Assembly (NCBI RefSeq): GCF_032884065.1
Contig: NW_027062617.1
Span: forward strand, 310,001 to 374,000
Direction: 5' to 3'
DNA: 64,000 nucleotides
From: Artemia franciscana
Lineage: Eukaryota; Arthropoda; Branchiopoda; Anostraca; Artemiidae
Shown: piece by piece, positions 1-11,538 of the stretch
How the letters are laid out: each line of letters opens with the position of its first letter
Position numbering within the stretch: the first letter of the stretch is position 1
Notes under the pieces: generated by a model
Seen by the model: the letters and a program-made list of their open reading frames with translations, nothing else
The model's database searches: none
Told to the model about the DNA's origin: nothing
Translations under genes and position numbers: made by a program

Positions 1-683
1 AGCATTTGTCAAAATCCTCTTAATAATACGATAACCGGGTTGAAATTTTCCCCTTTTGTAATTGACAATGGTAGCTTTGGAATACAGTTGCTGGACTTTA
101 AAAAAATGAGACTCTAAATTTGAACGTCTTTGTTGAATTTTAAATATTTGAGAAGAAAAAATGCAATCTTAGTTCACAGTGCAAGTAGTCTACTTTGAAT
201 GACCTGGAGAAGGAAGACATGATCAGTTCCAACGCTTGTATTAGTATTCCTGACTCTTACGATCAGCTGAAATAGCTTACTTTTGCTGTTCTTTCCCTTT
301 TCGGTTATGCATGCATATACGAAAAATTCTTTTTCGGGCTGATTGAGGGGACCGATTTTTAGTTAAAGTGTAGTTTTCTTTTTATAGTTTATTTTTTGTT
401 CAACGCTTTGTCGAAATTAAAACACGTTTTCTTTTTGCTTAATTTTTCGTAAATGGAAAAGCAGTGTAGTCTAAGAAATTATTTGCAGGCCTACTTATAG
501 CCTTGTCACTGTTTTTAGGGATTACCCAAATAAAAGCTTTACAAGGTTTTCCCAGAAGCAACAGTGACCTTTTTAATATTTACATGCTCTTTTTATACGT
601 TTCTACGAGTGCTACTATTTGTACAATTCTTGTGTTTTTACTAATGCGGTTCTTTGAACTACCCATTTTTTTGTATTTTACAG
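1..683. other. No gene recognised (AT-rich, possibly intronic)
   Basis: I see no coding region, tRNA or repeat here. The stretch ends in a pyrimidine-rich tract and an AG that could be a splice acceptor for the short open segment that follows, so it may be the end of an intron of a gene starting left of the window. Confidence 0.4.
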
Positions 684-755
684 AATGACGGAGCAGATAT
701 GGCTAGTTTTAGTTCAGACACATCTGTTGGGAATGAAAGTGGCAATATTGCTTAA
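684..755 (+). CDS. Possible terminal coding exon of an unknown gene
   Basis: A T-rich tract ending in TTTTACAG (AG at 682-683) is followed by 23 open codons (NDGADMASFSSDTSVGNESG then NIA) and a TAA at 753-755. AATAAA follows at 763-768 within an AT-rich run. Acceptor, short open exon, stop and polyadenylation signal is the pattern of a last exon. The predicted tail is Ser/Asp/Asn-rich and soluble. No family is recognisable, and a stretch this short can be open by chance. Any upstream exons would lie outside the window. Confidence 0.33.
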   Translation, partial: NDGADMASFSSDTSVGNESGNIA

Positions 756-2020
756 AATATATAATAAATATAAATATATAATAAATATATTACTCTTTCC
801 AAGAGTAATTAATTCGTGAAAAGCCAATAAATTAAAAACAATTTCATTGTTCATTGGGCTCTTAACAAGCCTACCCCTTTTCATAGGTTTTTATATAGCT
901 CAACAAAATTCTTTGTGGTAGATGTGTACAGGTGAGCTCCCGGCCTCTTTAGAAAGAAAGAAACAAGCTAAAAAGCAGATCAGCTGGCTATAATAAAAAA
1001 GTATGAGTATTTTGGGAAGAAATTATGTTACCCCCCTTAAATTGAAGAAAAGATCGGGTACAAATAATATATTGGAGTTACGAAGAATTGTACATTTCTT
1101 GGTTACTTTCAAAAGAGCAACACAAGTTAGTCTATAAAAGAGCTATTTTTCCGAGCCCGCAACAATATTTAGATTTTTGCGGTATGATCTGCATAAGCTA
1201 AAGATTCTTGTATAAACGAGTATTTTTGCAGGAAAATGTTCGAAAAAATATCACATGTGAGATAACGCTTGCTAGAGGGTGTCGTTTGTTAGCCATTGAG
1301 TATCACGGGCTGGGAATTGTCATGGAACATCGCAATCTACCAATGAAATGGCAAGTTTCCACTGTTCAAATAAAACAATGGTCATTTTTTGGCTTATAAA
1401 TTTATTTTTAATTGGGAGAAGCTTGAGAAAAACCCTTAGGTGTGATAATGTGCGCCAGAGTGGTCCTGATATCCAGCCGTAGATTACTACGGAGGTAGCC
1501 ACATACAAAATCTAAGAATTGGCAGAACCTGTGGCAGAATTGGCGAAATTGGAATTATATAATCAGGAAAGAAGTGGGAAATCCGGAATTTAAGCAACCG
1601 GAGTCAGATTTAGAGTTGAAATATTTAGAGTTGGCATAGCGGGATGTGAAACCGATTGAACTGAGTCGGAAGTCAGCAGAAACGAAGGTTGAACCAATGT
1701 AACTGAGACCAGAAGTAGGGGAAGCGGAATTGGATATCACTTTATTAAAAAAAAAATATATGTATATCTAAAAATGTCTTAGGAATGATGAGGGGTGCCA
1801 GAGGGGCAGTAATGGTGTACGGTGGCACATTCGTTTCCAAAAGTGCAGTTAGTCCTACAAAATAAACGGTTAAGATAGATCTCTATTTGGTCAAAAAGAC
1901 TGTACCACAGCAAAGCGGCGTTTTTAGCATTTTGTGGTGTAAAACAATGATTCTTGCCGAAAGAATACAAAAAAGATATTGTTTGACAATTATGTCATCC
2001 TGTTTGTTCTCAACCGAGGG
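756..2020. other. No gene recognised
   Basis: AT-rich sequence with no supported gene. The short open frames around 1208-1970 have no family similarity and no splice or polyadenylation context that I can support. A purine-rich patch near 1515-1740 (repeated GGA, GAA and CGGA words) looks like low-complexity sequence. Confidence 0.4.
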
Positions 2021-2399
2021 TATAAATGGGTCCTGGCCGAGTGGGTTGGTGCGCTGGATTCGGGATCCCTTGTCTGAGAGGACGCGGGTTCGAATCCCAG
2101 TGTACCCAATTCTTCGGTTTGGGACAGGGGTCAGTGGCGTGACTCTGTAAGCTTAGCCAGAGTCGATCCAGCTCTAAATGGGTACCTGGAGAAATCTGGG
2201 GAAGGTAAACAGGAAGGGTGTGCGAAAGCACAGGATGGCTGGCCCCCAACCTTGCTGAAGGGTTGGCACTGGCTGAAGGGTTGGCACTGGCACTTCCTGG
2301 CTGAAGGGCCATGAAACGGAGATCAGCACCGCCGGTACGGACTATAAAGTCTAATGCAATATCCTTTACCTTTCTTGTTTTTACCTTTTATAAATGGGT
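2021..2399 (+). mobile_element. tRNA-derived SINE with an 11-bp target site duplication
   Basis: The head is tRNA-like, with an A box at 2034-2045 (TGGCCGAGTGGG) and a perfect B box at 2087-2097 (GGTTCGAATCC), the internal RNA polymerase III promoter. The acceptor stem is only partly paired (GGGT against ACCC, then mismatches) and the anticodon arm is poor, so this is not a working tRNA gene. A tRNA-unrelated body of about 270 bp follows, including an internal duplication of GCTGAAGGGTTGGCACTG near 2256-2292. TATAAATGGGT occurs exactly at 2021-2031 and again at 2389-2399, flanking the element as a target site duplication. This implies insertion by a partner LINE machinery. The open frames inside it are not genes. 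Confidence 0.85.
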
Positions 2400-2939
2400 A
2401 TTCTTCCATCAATGGAGGTTTAAAAAAAGATAGATATGAGCAATTTCAATACTTTTTGCTGACAAAATCCCTAAGAAAAATATTATTGGGGGAGGTTCAT
2501 TTTTTACAGTGTGCTTTTGGCCATACGATTTTTCTCTGGTTTCATCAAGTGACAATGATAACATATTGTATTTAAAATTGAATATCTTTAATGCTTACTG
2601 ACTTACGCATTAGATTTTGGTCAAAATTGGATAACATATTTGTTGCTTTTATTCTTTTTTTCAGTTCGCGTCTATCTATCGTATAATTACCTATATTATA
2701 TTTCAATTTTATTAGATAATATCTCATCTTATCTGTTTAACTTTTAGAATGTATAGCTACGTCAATTTTAGACCCACTCACGAAAATCTGGCTTCAACTT
2801 TATTTTTTCGCTCCAAATTCCAGCTTTATTTTAAAGCGCAGATGCAACAGATTGCAAATGGTCGGGTCAAAACAACCCTACATTATATTATGAATATGCC
2901 TATTTGATTTATGTTATATAGCCTGTAAAACACATGCTA

Positions 2940-3540
2940 TATATATTAATAATAATAATTTATTTAAACTCTATAACAAAAATCATAAAAATTCTGAAAA
3001 GTGGAGTAAATGGGAGAGAAAAAAAGGAAAAAAAAGACACTAAACAGACAGACTGGAAAATAAAAAAACTAGAAAAATACAAGAAATGAACAAAGAAAAA
3101 TTATAACAAACATAATCATAAAAAGAGTACGAAATACAAACATTTCCACATGCTACAAAATATATTTATTAGAAGAACAAGACAAGTGACAGACCTAGCT
3201 AATTAACGATACCATTGGAAAGTTAGGAATTTCACTATTCCTACGGAGGAAACGGTTGTGAACACCTTCCATTTTATAAAGCATATTGAAAATACTAAAT
3301 ACTAATGCCATTCTGCTGTTCCTATACCCCAGAGGTAATCGTACAAAAACCTTGGCGAAATTTTAAAATACAATGAATTAATGGATCTTTCTTCTCCATT
3401 GCGGAAAAATACAACGCAGGGGCCAAAAATAAAATATTTGGGCCAAAGAAAGCGTTATAAGGATAGCCTAGTGTACTTCGGTCGAACTACCTCTGAACTC
3501 GAGGAAGTGCTCCATATGTCTTTCTAATTTTTCTTTGAGA
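2940..3540 (-). mobile_element. Possible 3' relic of a retroelement with an (AAT)n tail
   Basis: The stretch begins with a short (AAT)n run near 2945-2961 and continues with non-repetitive sequence having no open frame. Read on the - strand it would end in (ATT)n, as some non-LTR retrotransposons do. A similar ATAATAATAATTTATT start occurs at 21178. No protein domain is visible, so the assignment is weak. Confidence 0.2.
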
Positions 3541-3582
3541 CTATGCATTATGAGACTATGAATTTTATATAACCTTATAGTA

Positions 3583-5235
3583 GATTAAATAAAAAAAAAA
3601 CAAGTTTTTTCAACTGAAAATAAGGGGCGACATTAAAACTTAAAACGAACAGAAATTACTTTGTATATGAAAGGGGCTCTTTACGCTAAAGTTTGACTCT
3701 TTCTCTCAACTCTTCTTTTTAAAACAGTAAAAAACTTTAGCGTAAAGAGCGGGGCGTTGATGAGGAAGCAGCCCCTTTCATATACGAAGTAATTTCTGTT
3801 CGTTTTAAGTTTTAATGTCGCTCCTTACTTTCAGTTGAAAAAACTTGTTTTTTTATTTAATTTCTGAACGTTTTGAATCAATGCATGTTTTGATTTTGGC
3901 TCTCCGCACAGGAATAATTAAAACGAAATTTGCATATTTTTTTTCTTTTTTGGCTAAATGGCTTTCTCATAATTTTGATCGAATGATTTTGAGAAAAAAG
4001 AGCGGGGGAGGAAGCCTAGTTGCCCTCCAAGTTTTTGGTTAATTAAAAAGGAAACCAGAACTTTTAATTTTTTACGAATCTTTTTATTAGTAAAAGATAT
4101 ACGTAACTTATAAATTAGCTTACGTTAAGAAATTTTTATTCTCATGTTTTTATTACATACATGAGAAGGTTCGCCCCCTCTCAGTACCTCTCTCTTTACA
4201 CTAAATCTTAAATTTTGTCCCAATTCATTAAGAATGACCCCTGAATGACAAAAGCCGTAGAATAAATAGTTGACATTACTAAAAATACTTTAGCGTAAAG
4301 AGCGAGGTATTAGGAGGAGGTGAGCCCCTCATATGGGTAATAATTTCTGTTCGTTTTAAGTTTTAATGCTCCTCCTTACTTCCAGATGAAAAAAACTTTC
4401 ATTTTTATTTTTTCATTGGTTTTTTTTTAATTAATGCTAGTAAATCCTGCTCTCCCTTCATGGAAATTTTCTTCCCCCATGACAAATTCCTCAATGGAAA
4501 GTTTCCCCAGCATATCCCCCTCTTCTCAACCCCTCCCCCAACCAAAAAATCCTTTTGAAAACGCCTGTACACTTCCCAATAACCATTACTATATGTAAGC
4601 ACTGGTCAAAGTTTGTAACTTGTAGCCCCTCCCACGGGGACTGTGGGGGAGTAAGTCGTCCCCAAAGACATAGTTATAAGGTTTTTCGACTACGCTGAAT
4701 AAAATGGCTATCTCAGAATTTTGATTCGTTGACTTTGGGAAAATAAATAGCGTGGGAGGGGGCCTAGGTGTCGTCCAATTTTTTGGTCACTTAAAAAGAG
4801 CACTAGAACTTTTTATTTCCATTAGAATGAGCCCTGTTGCAACATTCTAGGACCACTGGGTCGATACGATCACCCCTGGAAAAAAAAAAAAAAAAAAAAA
4901 AAACAAACAAATAAACACGCATCCGTGATCTGCCTTCTGGCAAAAAATACAAAATTCCACATTTTTGTAGATAGGAGAAACTGAAACTTCTACAGTAGGG
5001 TTCTCTGATTCGCTGAATCTGATGGCGTAATTTTCGTTAAGATTCTATGACTTTTAGGGGGTGTTTCTCCCTATTTTCTAAAATAACGCAAATTTTCTCA
5101 GGCTCGTAACTTTTGATGGGTAAGACTAAACTTGATGAAACTTATATATTTAAAATCAGCATTAAAATGCGATTCTTTTGATGTAGCTATTGGTATCAAA
5201 ATTACCATTTTTAGAGTTGTGGTTTAGAGTTGAGG
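3583..5235 (+). mobile_element. Fold-back repeat family, copy A (3' end truncated)
   Basis: The copy starts with ATTAAATAAAAAA and a fold-back module. The left arm at about 3601-3696 (ACATTAAAACTTAAAACGAA and on) is the inverse of the right arm at about 3731-3848. A second, related module lies near 4150-4405, where TTTAGCGTAAAGAGCGAG pairs with a CTCTCTTTACACTAAA-type segment. The body carries landmarks shared by every copy: GGTCGATACGATCACCCCTG, an A-run (about 4879-4903), GATCTGCCTTCTGGCAAAAA, and the 3' segment with CTTATATATTTAAAATCAGC. The end hairpin seen in copies B, D, E and F is missing. No coding capacity is visible, so this looks like a non-autonomous element. Confidence 0.75.
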
Positions 5236-5672
5236 TTATATGTTAAACACCGAAAACAAGAAGAACAATAGGGAATTTCTCAAGAGAGTAGGAAACAAAT
5301 TAGAACGAATATTTTGGCTCTATGTCCAAGGGCCGTCCTCAGCAATACAAAAATATATAAGAAGAAACAACTTACAACAATATAAAGTCAATAAAACTAA
5401 AATGATTTATGATCCTGGTTGAATTTCGCTGAGCTAAGGATGCTGGGACTGTTCTGAAAATTTTTTCATTTTAGTTTTGTTGATTTAACGGGAGGATTCG
5501 GTAGCCAGACTGGAAATGCTTATTTAAAGATTTTCCAAAAAAAAAGAAAAAATAATTGCATACAGAATGAATGTCTATTTCAGGTGTACTAAGGTTTTAT
5601 CAAATTCAAAACAAAGGACCCCATCTACCCGCAGAAGAACGAATTTTAGGAGCAATCGCATGAGTAATCAAT
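5236..5672. other. No gene recognised
   Basis: AT-rich sequence between copy A and the monomer array. A 60-codon open frame at 5240-5422 has no recognisable domain and no supporting signals. Confidence 0.4.
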
Positions 5673-8257
5673 ATGGTCAGAAATGAATGTAGGGAGCATT
5701 GGTCTCTTGCTGCCCCCTTTTGTTGTGGTATATTTGCAATTTTTTTACTTTTTATGGCACTTGGTATTAATCAAGTGACATATAGCAGTCGCCAATTCTG
5801 TCGGTCTGTCTGTCGGTCCCGGTTTTGCTACTTTAGGCACTTCCAGGTAAGCTAGGACGATGAAATTTGGCAAGCGTATCAGGGACCGGACCAGATTAAA
5901 TTAGAAATAGTCGTTTTCCCGATTTGACCATCTGGAGGGGAGTGGGGGCCCGGTTAATTCGCAAAAAATAGAACAAAATGAAGTATTTTTAACTTATCAG
6001 CGGGTTATTGGATCTTAATGAAATTTGATGTTTGGAATGATATTGTGTCTCAGAGCTCTTATTTTAAATCCCGACCGGATCTGATGACATTGGGGAGAGT
6101 TGGAGGGGGGAAACCTAAAGTCCCGGTTTTGCTACTTTAGGCACTTCCAGGTCAGCTAGGACGATGAAATTTGGCAGGCGTATCAGGGACCCGACCAGAT
6201 TAAATTAGAAATAGTCGTTTTCCCGATTTGACCATCTGGGGGGGGGGAGTGGGGGCCGGTTAATTCGGAAAAAATAGAAAAAATGAAGTATTTTTAACTT
6301 ATGAGCGGGTGATTGCATCTTAATGAAATTTGATGTTTGGAATGTTATTGTGTCTCAGAGCTCTTATTTTAAATCCCGACTGGGTCTGATGACATTGGGG
6401 GGAGTTGGAGGGGGAAACCTAAAATCTTGGAAAACACTTAGAGTGGAGGGATTCGGGATGAAACTTGATGGAAAAAATAAGCGCAAGTCCCAGATACATG
6501 ATTGACATAATCGGAACTGATTTGCTCTCTTTGGGGTAGTTGGGGGGGAGTAATTCTTAAAAATTAGAAAAATGAGGTATTTTCAACTTACGAACGGGTG
6601 ATCGGATCTCAATGAAATTTGATGTTTAGAAGGATATCGTCTCTTAGAGCTCTTATTTTAGATCCCGACCGGATCTGGTGATGGGGGCGGGGAGTTGGGA
6701 GGGGGAAACCTAAAACTTGGAAAACACTTAGAGTGGAGGGATCGGGATGAAACATGGTGGGAAAAATAAACACAAGTCCTAGATAGATGATTGACATAAA
6801 CGGAACGGATTCGCTCTCTTTTGGGTAGTTGGGGGGGGGGGGTATTTCTGAAAAATAAAAAAAAGAGGTATTTTTAACTTACGAACGGGTGATCGGATCT
6901 CAATGAAATTTGATATTTAGAAGGATATCATGGCTCAGAGCTCTTATTTTAAACCCGACCGGATCTGGTGACATTGGGGGGGGGGGAGTTGGGAGGGAGA
7001 AACATAAAAATTGGAAAACACTTAGAGCGGAGGGATCGGGATGAAACTTAGTGGAAAAAAACACGAGTCCTAGATACATGATTGACATAACCAGAACGGA
7101 TCCGCTCTCTTTGGGGTAGTTGGGGGGGGGGGATAATTCTGAAAAATTAGAAAAAATGAGGTATTTTTAACTTACGAACGGTTGATTGGATCTCCATGAA
7201 ATTTGATTTTTAGAAGGATATCGTGTCTCCAAGCTCTTATTTTAAATCCTGACCGGATCTGGTGACATTGGGGGAAGTTTGGGGTGGGGAAACCTAAAAG
7301 GATGGGAAACGCTTAGATTGGAGGGATTGGGATGAAACTTGGTTGGAAAAATAAGCAGAAGTCTTGCATACGTGATTTACATAATTGGAACGGATCCGCT
7401 CGATTGCGGGGGGGGGGGGGGGTAATTCTGAAAAATAAGAAAAGTGACGTATTTTTAACTTACGAAGGAGTGATCGGATCTTCACGAAACTTCATATTTA
7501 GAAGGAGCTCGTAACTCCGATATCTTATTTTAAATCTCAACCGGATCAAGCGTAATTGGGGGGGGGGGGCAGTTGGGGGGACCGGAAATCTTAGAAAATA
7601 CTTAAAGCGGTGATATCAGGATGAAACTGGATGGGAAGAATAGAAACCTGTCTAAGATACGTGACTGACATAACTGGACCGGATCTGCTCTCTTTGGTGG
7701 AATTGGGGGGGGGGGGTTAATATTGAAAATTGAGGTATTTTTAACTTACGAAAGGGTGACCAGATCTTAATGAAATTTGATATTTAGAAGGATCTTGTGC
7801 TTTAAAGCTCTAATTCCAAATTCCGACCAGATCCTGTGACATTCGGGGGAGTTGAAGGGGGGAACCGGAATTCTTGGAAAACATGAAAATTGGAGTATTT
7901 ATATCTTACGAATAGATGATCGGATCGTAATGAAATTTGATTTTTAGAAGGAATTCATGTCTCAGAGCTCTTATTTCAAATCCCGACCAGATCTTTTGAC
8001 ATTGTGGGGATTTGGAGGGGGAAATCTTGGAAAAACACTTGGAGTGTAGGAATCGGGATGAAGCTTGGTGGATAGAATAAACAAATGTCCTTGATACGTG
8101 ATTGAAAGAATCGTACTGGATTCGCTCTCTTTGGGGGAGTTGGGGGGAGGGGTTCAGTGATTTGGCGAGTTCCGTGCTTCTGGACGTGCTAGGGCAATGA
8201 AAATTGGTAGGCGTGTCAGGGAGCTGCACAATTTGACTTGATAAAGTCGTTTCTCTA
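5673..8257 (+). repeat. Tandem array of ~290-bp monomers with a distinct leader
   Basis: The leader (about 5700-5835) contains TATGGCACTTGGTATTAATC and a GTCGGTCTGTCTGTCGG microsatellite. About eight degenerate monomers follow, each with a GATCGGATCTCAATGAAATT-type block. These blocks lie near 6010, 6312, 6603, 6893, 7185, 7473, 7760 and 7919, a spacing of roughly 287-302 bp apart from a truncated last unit. Each unit also has AGCTCTTATTTTAAATCCCG, a CGGATCTGGTGACATTGGGG box and G-runs of up to 14. Small open frames recurring in each unit on the - strand are by-products of the repetition. Sequence matching the monomer resumes at 11727, so the LINE that follows sits inside this array. Confidence 0.85.
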
Positions 8258-8369
8258 TTGTTGCCTATATGTCTTACCTTTCAATCCACCCTCTCTTACT
8301 TCAGCCTGCTTGTATGGATATTGTGTTCATTTGTAAAGTTGTTGTATACATTTGTCTTGTGTAGTATAT

Positions 8370-9755
8370 ATGGGTGATTTCTCCTTTCTTTTGAATTCAT
8401 CTATTCTTAATTCAGTTATATTTGATCAACCAAGTAGTGCTGGTAGACAGGAGGCACACACTTTTGACCCTCTCCTTGAATCTATGGTTAGTTCTAGCTG
8501 CAATTATCACACCACCATTGATTATTGTGATAACATTTTGCCCTCACTCTCTTCAAATAGTTGCTTTAATGTATTTTGTTTGAATGTGCGTGGAATAAGA
8601 GATAAGTGGGACAGTCTTAAATCGTATTTGTGGTCTAATAATTCTTGCCCTTTTGATGTCATAGGCTTGACAGAAACATGGTTATCTGATAGTGATAATT
8701 TTACAGCTTATGATATGGATGGTTATATGGCTATTCATGTCCCTAGAATGGTAACAAAGTGTTCTGGGGGTATTTCTTTGTTTATAAAATCTAATATTGA
8801 ATTTTGTAGAAGATCTGACCTTGAATCCTTGTTTACATCAGTGGTGTCTAATAGTAGGACAGTTTATTCTCTTGTCATTGATCTGAAAAGCCAGTTTGCA
8901 TGTGATACTGTTTGTTTGTTTTATAAGCCCCCTCCTTTTCCAACACATCTGTTCTGTGATTTGCTTGATCAGCTTTCTGGTGTGGGGACTTTCTCTAAAA
9001 AACGAATTTGTGTTTTGGGAGACTTTAATTGCAATATGTTAAATGTCGGATCAAATGATGAATGTGACCATCTTTTTGATGTATTTTCTTCTTCAGGGCT
9101 ACTTCCTTCAATTTTTTTTCCTTCTCGTGTTGACCCTTCAAGAAATTCTGCCACTTTAATAGATAATATTTTCACTTCTCATTCTCCTAATCTGAAGTTC
9201 TCTTCTGGTCTTGTTTTCACTGATCTTTCTGATCACTTTCCTATTTATCTATCACTATCTGTGCCTAAAACTGAGATTACTGTGGATGAGAAAGGTAAAT
9301 CTTCTTTCAGAACTTTTACAGATAAGGAAATTTCTAATTTAATATATGGTCTTCAGAGTAATGATTGGTCTAGTGTTCTTGAAGCTAATGATGCTGATTG
9401 TGCAACTAGATTATTTTTGTGTCGTATGGGGACTCTGTTGGATAAGCATTTTCCTCTTAGAAATAAGCCAAGGAATTTTGCACCCAAATGCCCATGGATG
9501 TCTAGAGGTCTGATCAATGCAACCCATATGAAAGCCTCTTTGTTCAAGGCTGCATGTAAAAGTAAGACACAGGATGATCTTTTGAAGTATAAACATTACA
9601 AAAATGTGCTCACTTCTTCAGTTCGTGTAGCAAAAAAGCTGTATTTTTCGCGTCGAATTAATGAATGCAAGGGGAATTTGCGCAAGGTTTGGACTGTAAT
9701 TAATGAAGCTCTCTCTCGCAAGAAACACAAACATTCCTCTCCATGTTTTTTATAG
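8370..9755 (+). CDS. LINE endonuclease domain (5' part of a frameshifted ORF)
   Basis: Endonuclease/exonuclease/phosphatase-fold domain that would nick target DNA to prime reverse transcription. Visible motifs in order: LNVRGI (near 8580), LTETWL with the catalytic Glu (near 8667), a YKPP block (near 8922), GDFN (near 9018), TLIDNIFT (near 9150) and SDHFP with the catalytic His (near 9228). The rest is the linker that normally runs into the reverse transcriptase. The frame is open from 8352, but the first ATG is at 8370, so I start there. The frame stops at 9753-9755 just after a T6 run, and the RT domain continues in the next frame. The element's own ORF was probably continuous. Confidence 0.85.
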   Translation: MGDFSFLLNSSILNSVIFDQPSSAGRQEAHTFDPLLESMVSSSCNYHTTIDYCDNILPSLSSNSCFNVFCLNVRGIRDKWDSLKSYLWSNNSCPFDVIGLTETWLSDSDNFTAYDMDGYMAIHVPRMVTKCSGGISLFIKSNIEFCRRSDLESLFTSVVSNSRTVYSLVIDLKSQFACDTVCLFYKPPPFPTHLFCDLLDQLSGVGTFSKKRICVLGDFNCNMLNVGSNDECDHLFDVFSSSGLLPSIFFPSRVDPSRNSATLIDNIFTSHSPNLKFSSGLVFTDLSDHFPIYLSLSVPKTEITVDEKGKSSFRTFTDKEISNLIYGLQSNDWSSVLEANDADCATRLFLCRMGTLLDKHFPLRNKPRNFAPKCPWMSRGLINATHMKASLFKAACKSKTQDDLLKYKHYKNVLTSSVRVAKKLYFSRRINECKGNLRKVWTVINEALSRKKHKHSSPCFL

Positions 9756-11451
9756 AAATGCTGATGGTTCTGTTGTAGACAAAAAATCCTCAGCGAGTGC
9801 CTTCAATTCGTATTTCACCACACTTCCTTCAGTTCTAATTCCACCCCCGAGTAGAGTAAGTTGTTTTCCCTTGGCAGAGAAGTCTTTTTTCCTTTCCCCA
9901 TGTAGTACTACTGAGATTTCTAGTATTATTTCCCAACTTCCTAGCAGTCGTTCAGTTGATAGTTTTGGTTTGAGTAATAATGTCCTTAAAAAAATTAGTC
10001 AGTTTGTTTCTCATCCGATTTCACACATAACTAACCTCTCTCTTTCTTCTGGTATTTTCCCTCATTCATTTAAAGTTGCTACTGTTCTACCTTTGCATAA
10101 AAAAGGTGATTCGTCTCTAATTTCAAACTACAGACCTATTTCTCTTCTTCCCGTCATCTCAAAGGTTGTTGAAAAAGTAGTGTATCGTCGACTCTCTTCA
10201 TTTGTATTTAGTACTAATTCGACTGATGGAAATTCTCTCATCACTAACCATCAGTATGGTTTTCGTCCCTCATTCTCTACCTTACATGCACTTACTGATG
10301 CTACAGAGTTTGTGCGTGTTAATCTGGACAAGGGCTTGTGTGTTTTGGGTCTATTTCTTGACTTTTCAAAGGCCTTTGATATGGTTGACCACAATGTTCT
10401 TCTGTCTAAACTATCCTTATTTGGTGTGCATGGAGTCCCACTAGATTGGTTTAGGTCCTACCTCTCAGATAGATCTCAGTATGTTTTGGTTAACCGTACT
10501 TCTTCCACTACTTTGCCTGTATTGAAAGGTGTCCCACAAGGCTCTGTGCTTGGACCACTTTTGTTTCTAATCTACATTAATGATCTTGTTGATGGTATTC
10601 ATCCCCATATTCACCCTGTTCTTTTTGCTGATGACAGTAATTTTTTCATTGCTGCGGTGGACCTGCCATCTGCCACTTCTATAGCTCAAGGTCTTCTTGA
10701 TAAAGTAAAGGATTGGTGCTGGTCAAATGGTATGGCTCTTAACAGCCGAAAGAGTGCCATTGTCAACTTTAGGACCCCTTACCGCATGAGACACGTACGG
10801 GAGCCAATCACCCTGACTTTTGGGAATGATATTATACCACAAGCTACTATGGTGAAACTTCTTGGTGTGTATCTTGACTGTTTTCTTTCTTTTAAACCGC
10901 ATATAACTCACACCCGTTCCTTAATACTCCGCCAGTCTTCAATGTTGCACCGGATTAATTCATTTCTTCCTCCTGATATTATGGTTTCTCTTTATCATGC
11001 TTTTATTCATCCTTACCTTTCTTATTGCTGCTCTGTCTGGGGCAATACTAATAAATCTCTTCTCTGCTCACTTCAAAGAGCCCAAAATAGGGCAGTGAAG
11101 GTTACTTTTCTTCTCCCTCGGCTTTACCCTTCCTCTGATCTTTATAATGATACTGGAATAGCTCCGCTGGATCATATTATAGGTAAAAATACTCTTTATT
11201 TAGCGCATTCTGCTTTTCTAGGTACTCTTCAACCGACCCTGCAGCAGTTTTTCTCAAGGACAGGCTCAGGTAGGTACTTTTCTTCTTTGCGTAATTCTTC
11301 TCGACGATTTATTTTACCAAAACGATCCTCTACAGCAGCTCAGAGGTCTCCTGTATATCAGTCAATTCTATTATGGAACTCCATCCCTTTGGATGTCCCT
11401 CTTTTTCTTTCTGCAAATGCATTATTTCGTCGGGTCTTTCCAGTTAAATAA
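9703..11451 (+). CDS. LINE reverse transcriptase domain (3' part of a frameshifted ORF)
   Basis: RNA-dependent DNA polymerase of the non-LTR class. Visible motifs: SNYRPISLLP (near 10123), NHQYGFRPSFST (near 10245), LDFSKAFD (near 10355) with a catalytic Asp, GVPQGSVLGPLLFLIYIND (near 10529), FADD with the catalytic Asp pair (near 10624), LGVYLD (near 10861), and the thumb/C-terminal block HPYLSYCCSVWG (near 11010). The open frame starts at an ATG at 9703, but this lies inside the endonuclease linker and is probably not a true start. The protein would be fused to the endonuclease upstream. No stop codon interrupts the RT itself, so the copy looks young. A zinc-knuckle C-terminus or RNase H domain is not visible. 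Confidence 0.85.
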   Translation: MKLSLARNTNIPLHVFYRNADGSVVDKKSSASAFNSYFTTLPSVLIPPPSRVSCFPLAEKSFFLSPCSTTEISSIISQLPSSRSVDSFGLSNNVLKKISQFVSHPISHITNLSLSSGIFPHSFKVATVLPLHKKGDSSLISNYRPISLLPVISKVVEKVVYRRLSSFVFSTNSTDGNSLITNHQYGFRPSFSTLHALTDATEFVRVNLDKGLCVLGLFLDFSKAFDMVDHNVLLSKLSLFGVHGVPLDWFRSYLSDRSQYVLVNRTSSTTLPVLKGVPQGSVLGPLLFLIYINDLVDGIHPHIHPVLFADDSNFFIAAVDLPSATSIAQGLLDKVKDWCWSNGMALNSRKSAIVNFRTPYRMRHVREPITLTFGNDIIPQATMVKLLGVYLDCFLSFKPHITHTRSLILRQSSMLHRINSFLPPDIMVSLYHAFIHPYLSYCCSVWGNTNKSLLCSLQRAQNRAVKVTFLLPRLYPSSDLYNDTGIAPLDHIIGKNTLYLAHSAFLGTLQPTLQQFFSRTGSGRYFSSLRNSSRRFILPKRSSTAAQRSPVYQSILLWNSIPLDVPLFLSANALFRRVFPVK

Positions 11452-11537
11452 TTTTTGTCTCTCTTTTAATTCTATCCCAATTTGTATGTCACTTCTCTTC
11501 TTTTAAAATCTTGTCTTGTTCCAGTGTTTGTTTGTTT

Positions 11538-11538
<1 letters not shown>

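Noticed and set aside
2031-2111. Functional tRNA gene (Leu or Ser type)
   Set aside because: A and B boxes are good, but the acceptor has mismatches and the anticodon stem does not form. A SINE body and target duplication follow.
2010-2312. 100-codon open frame on the - strand
   Set aside because: It lies wholly inside the tRNA-derived SINE. Its composition follows the repeat and the tRNA promoter boxes.
8969-9596. Short - strand frames inside the LINE
   Set aside because: Antisense shadows of the endonuclease coding strand.
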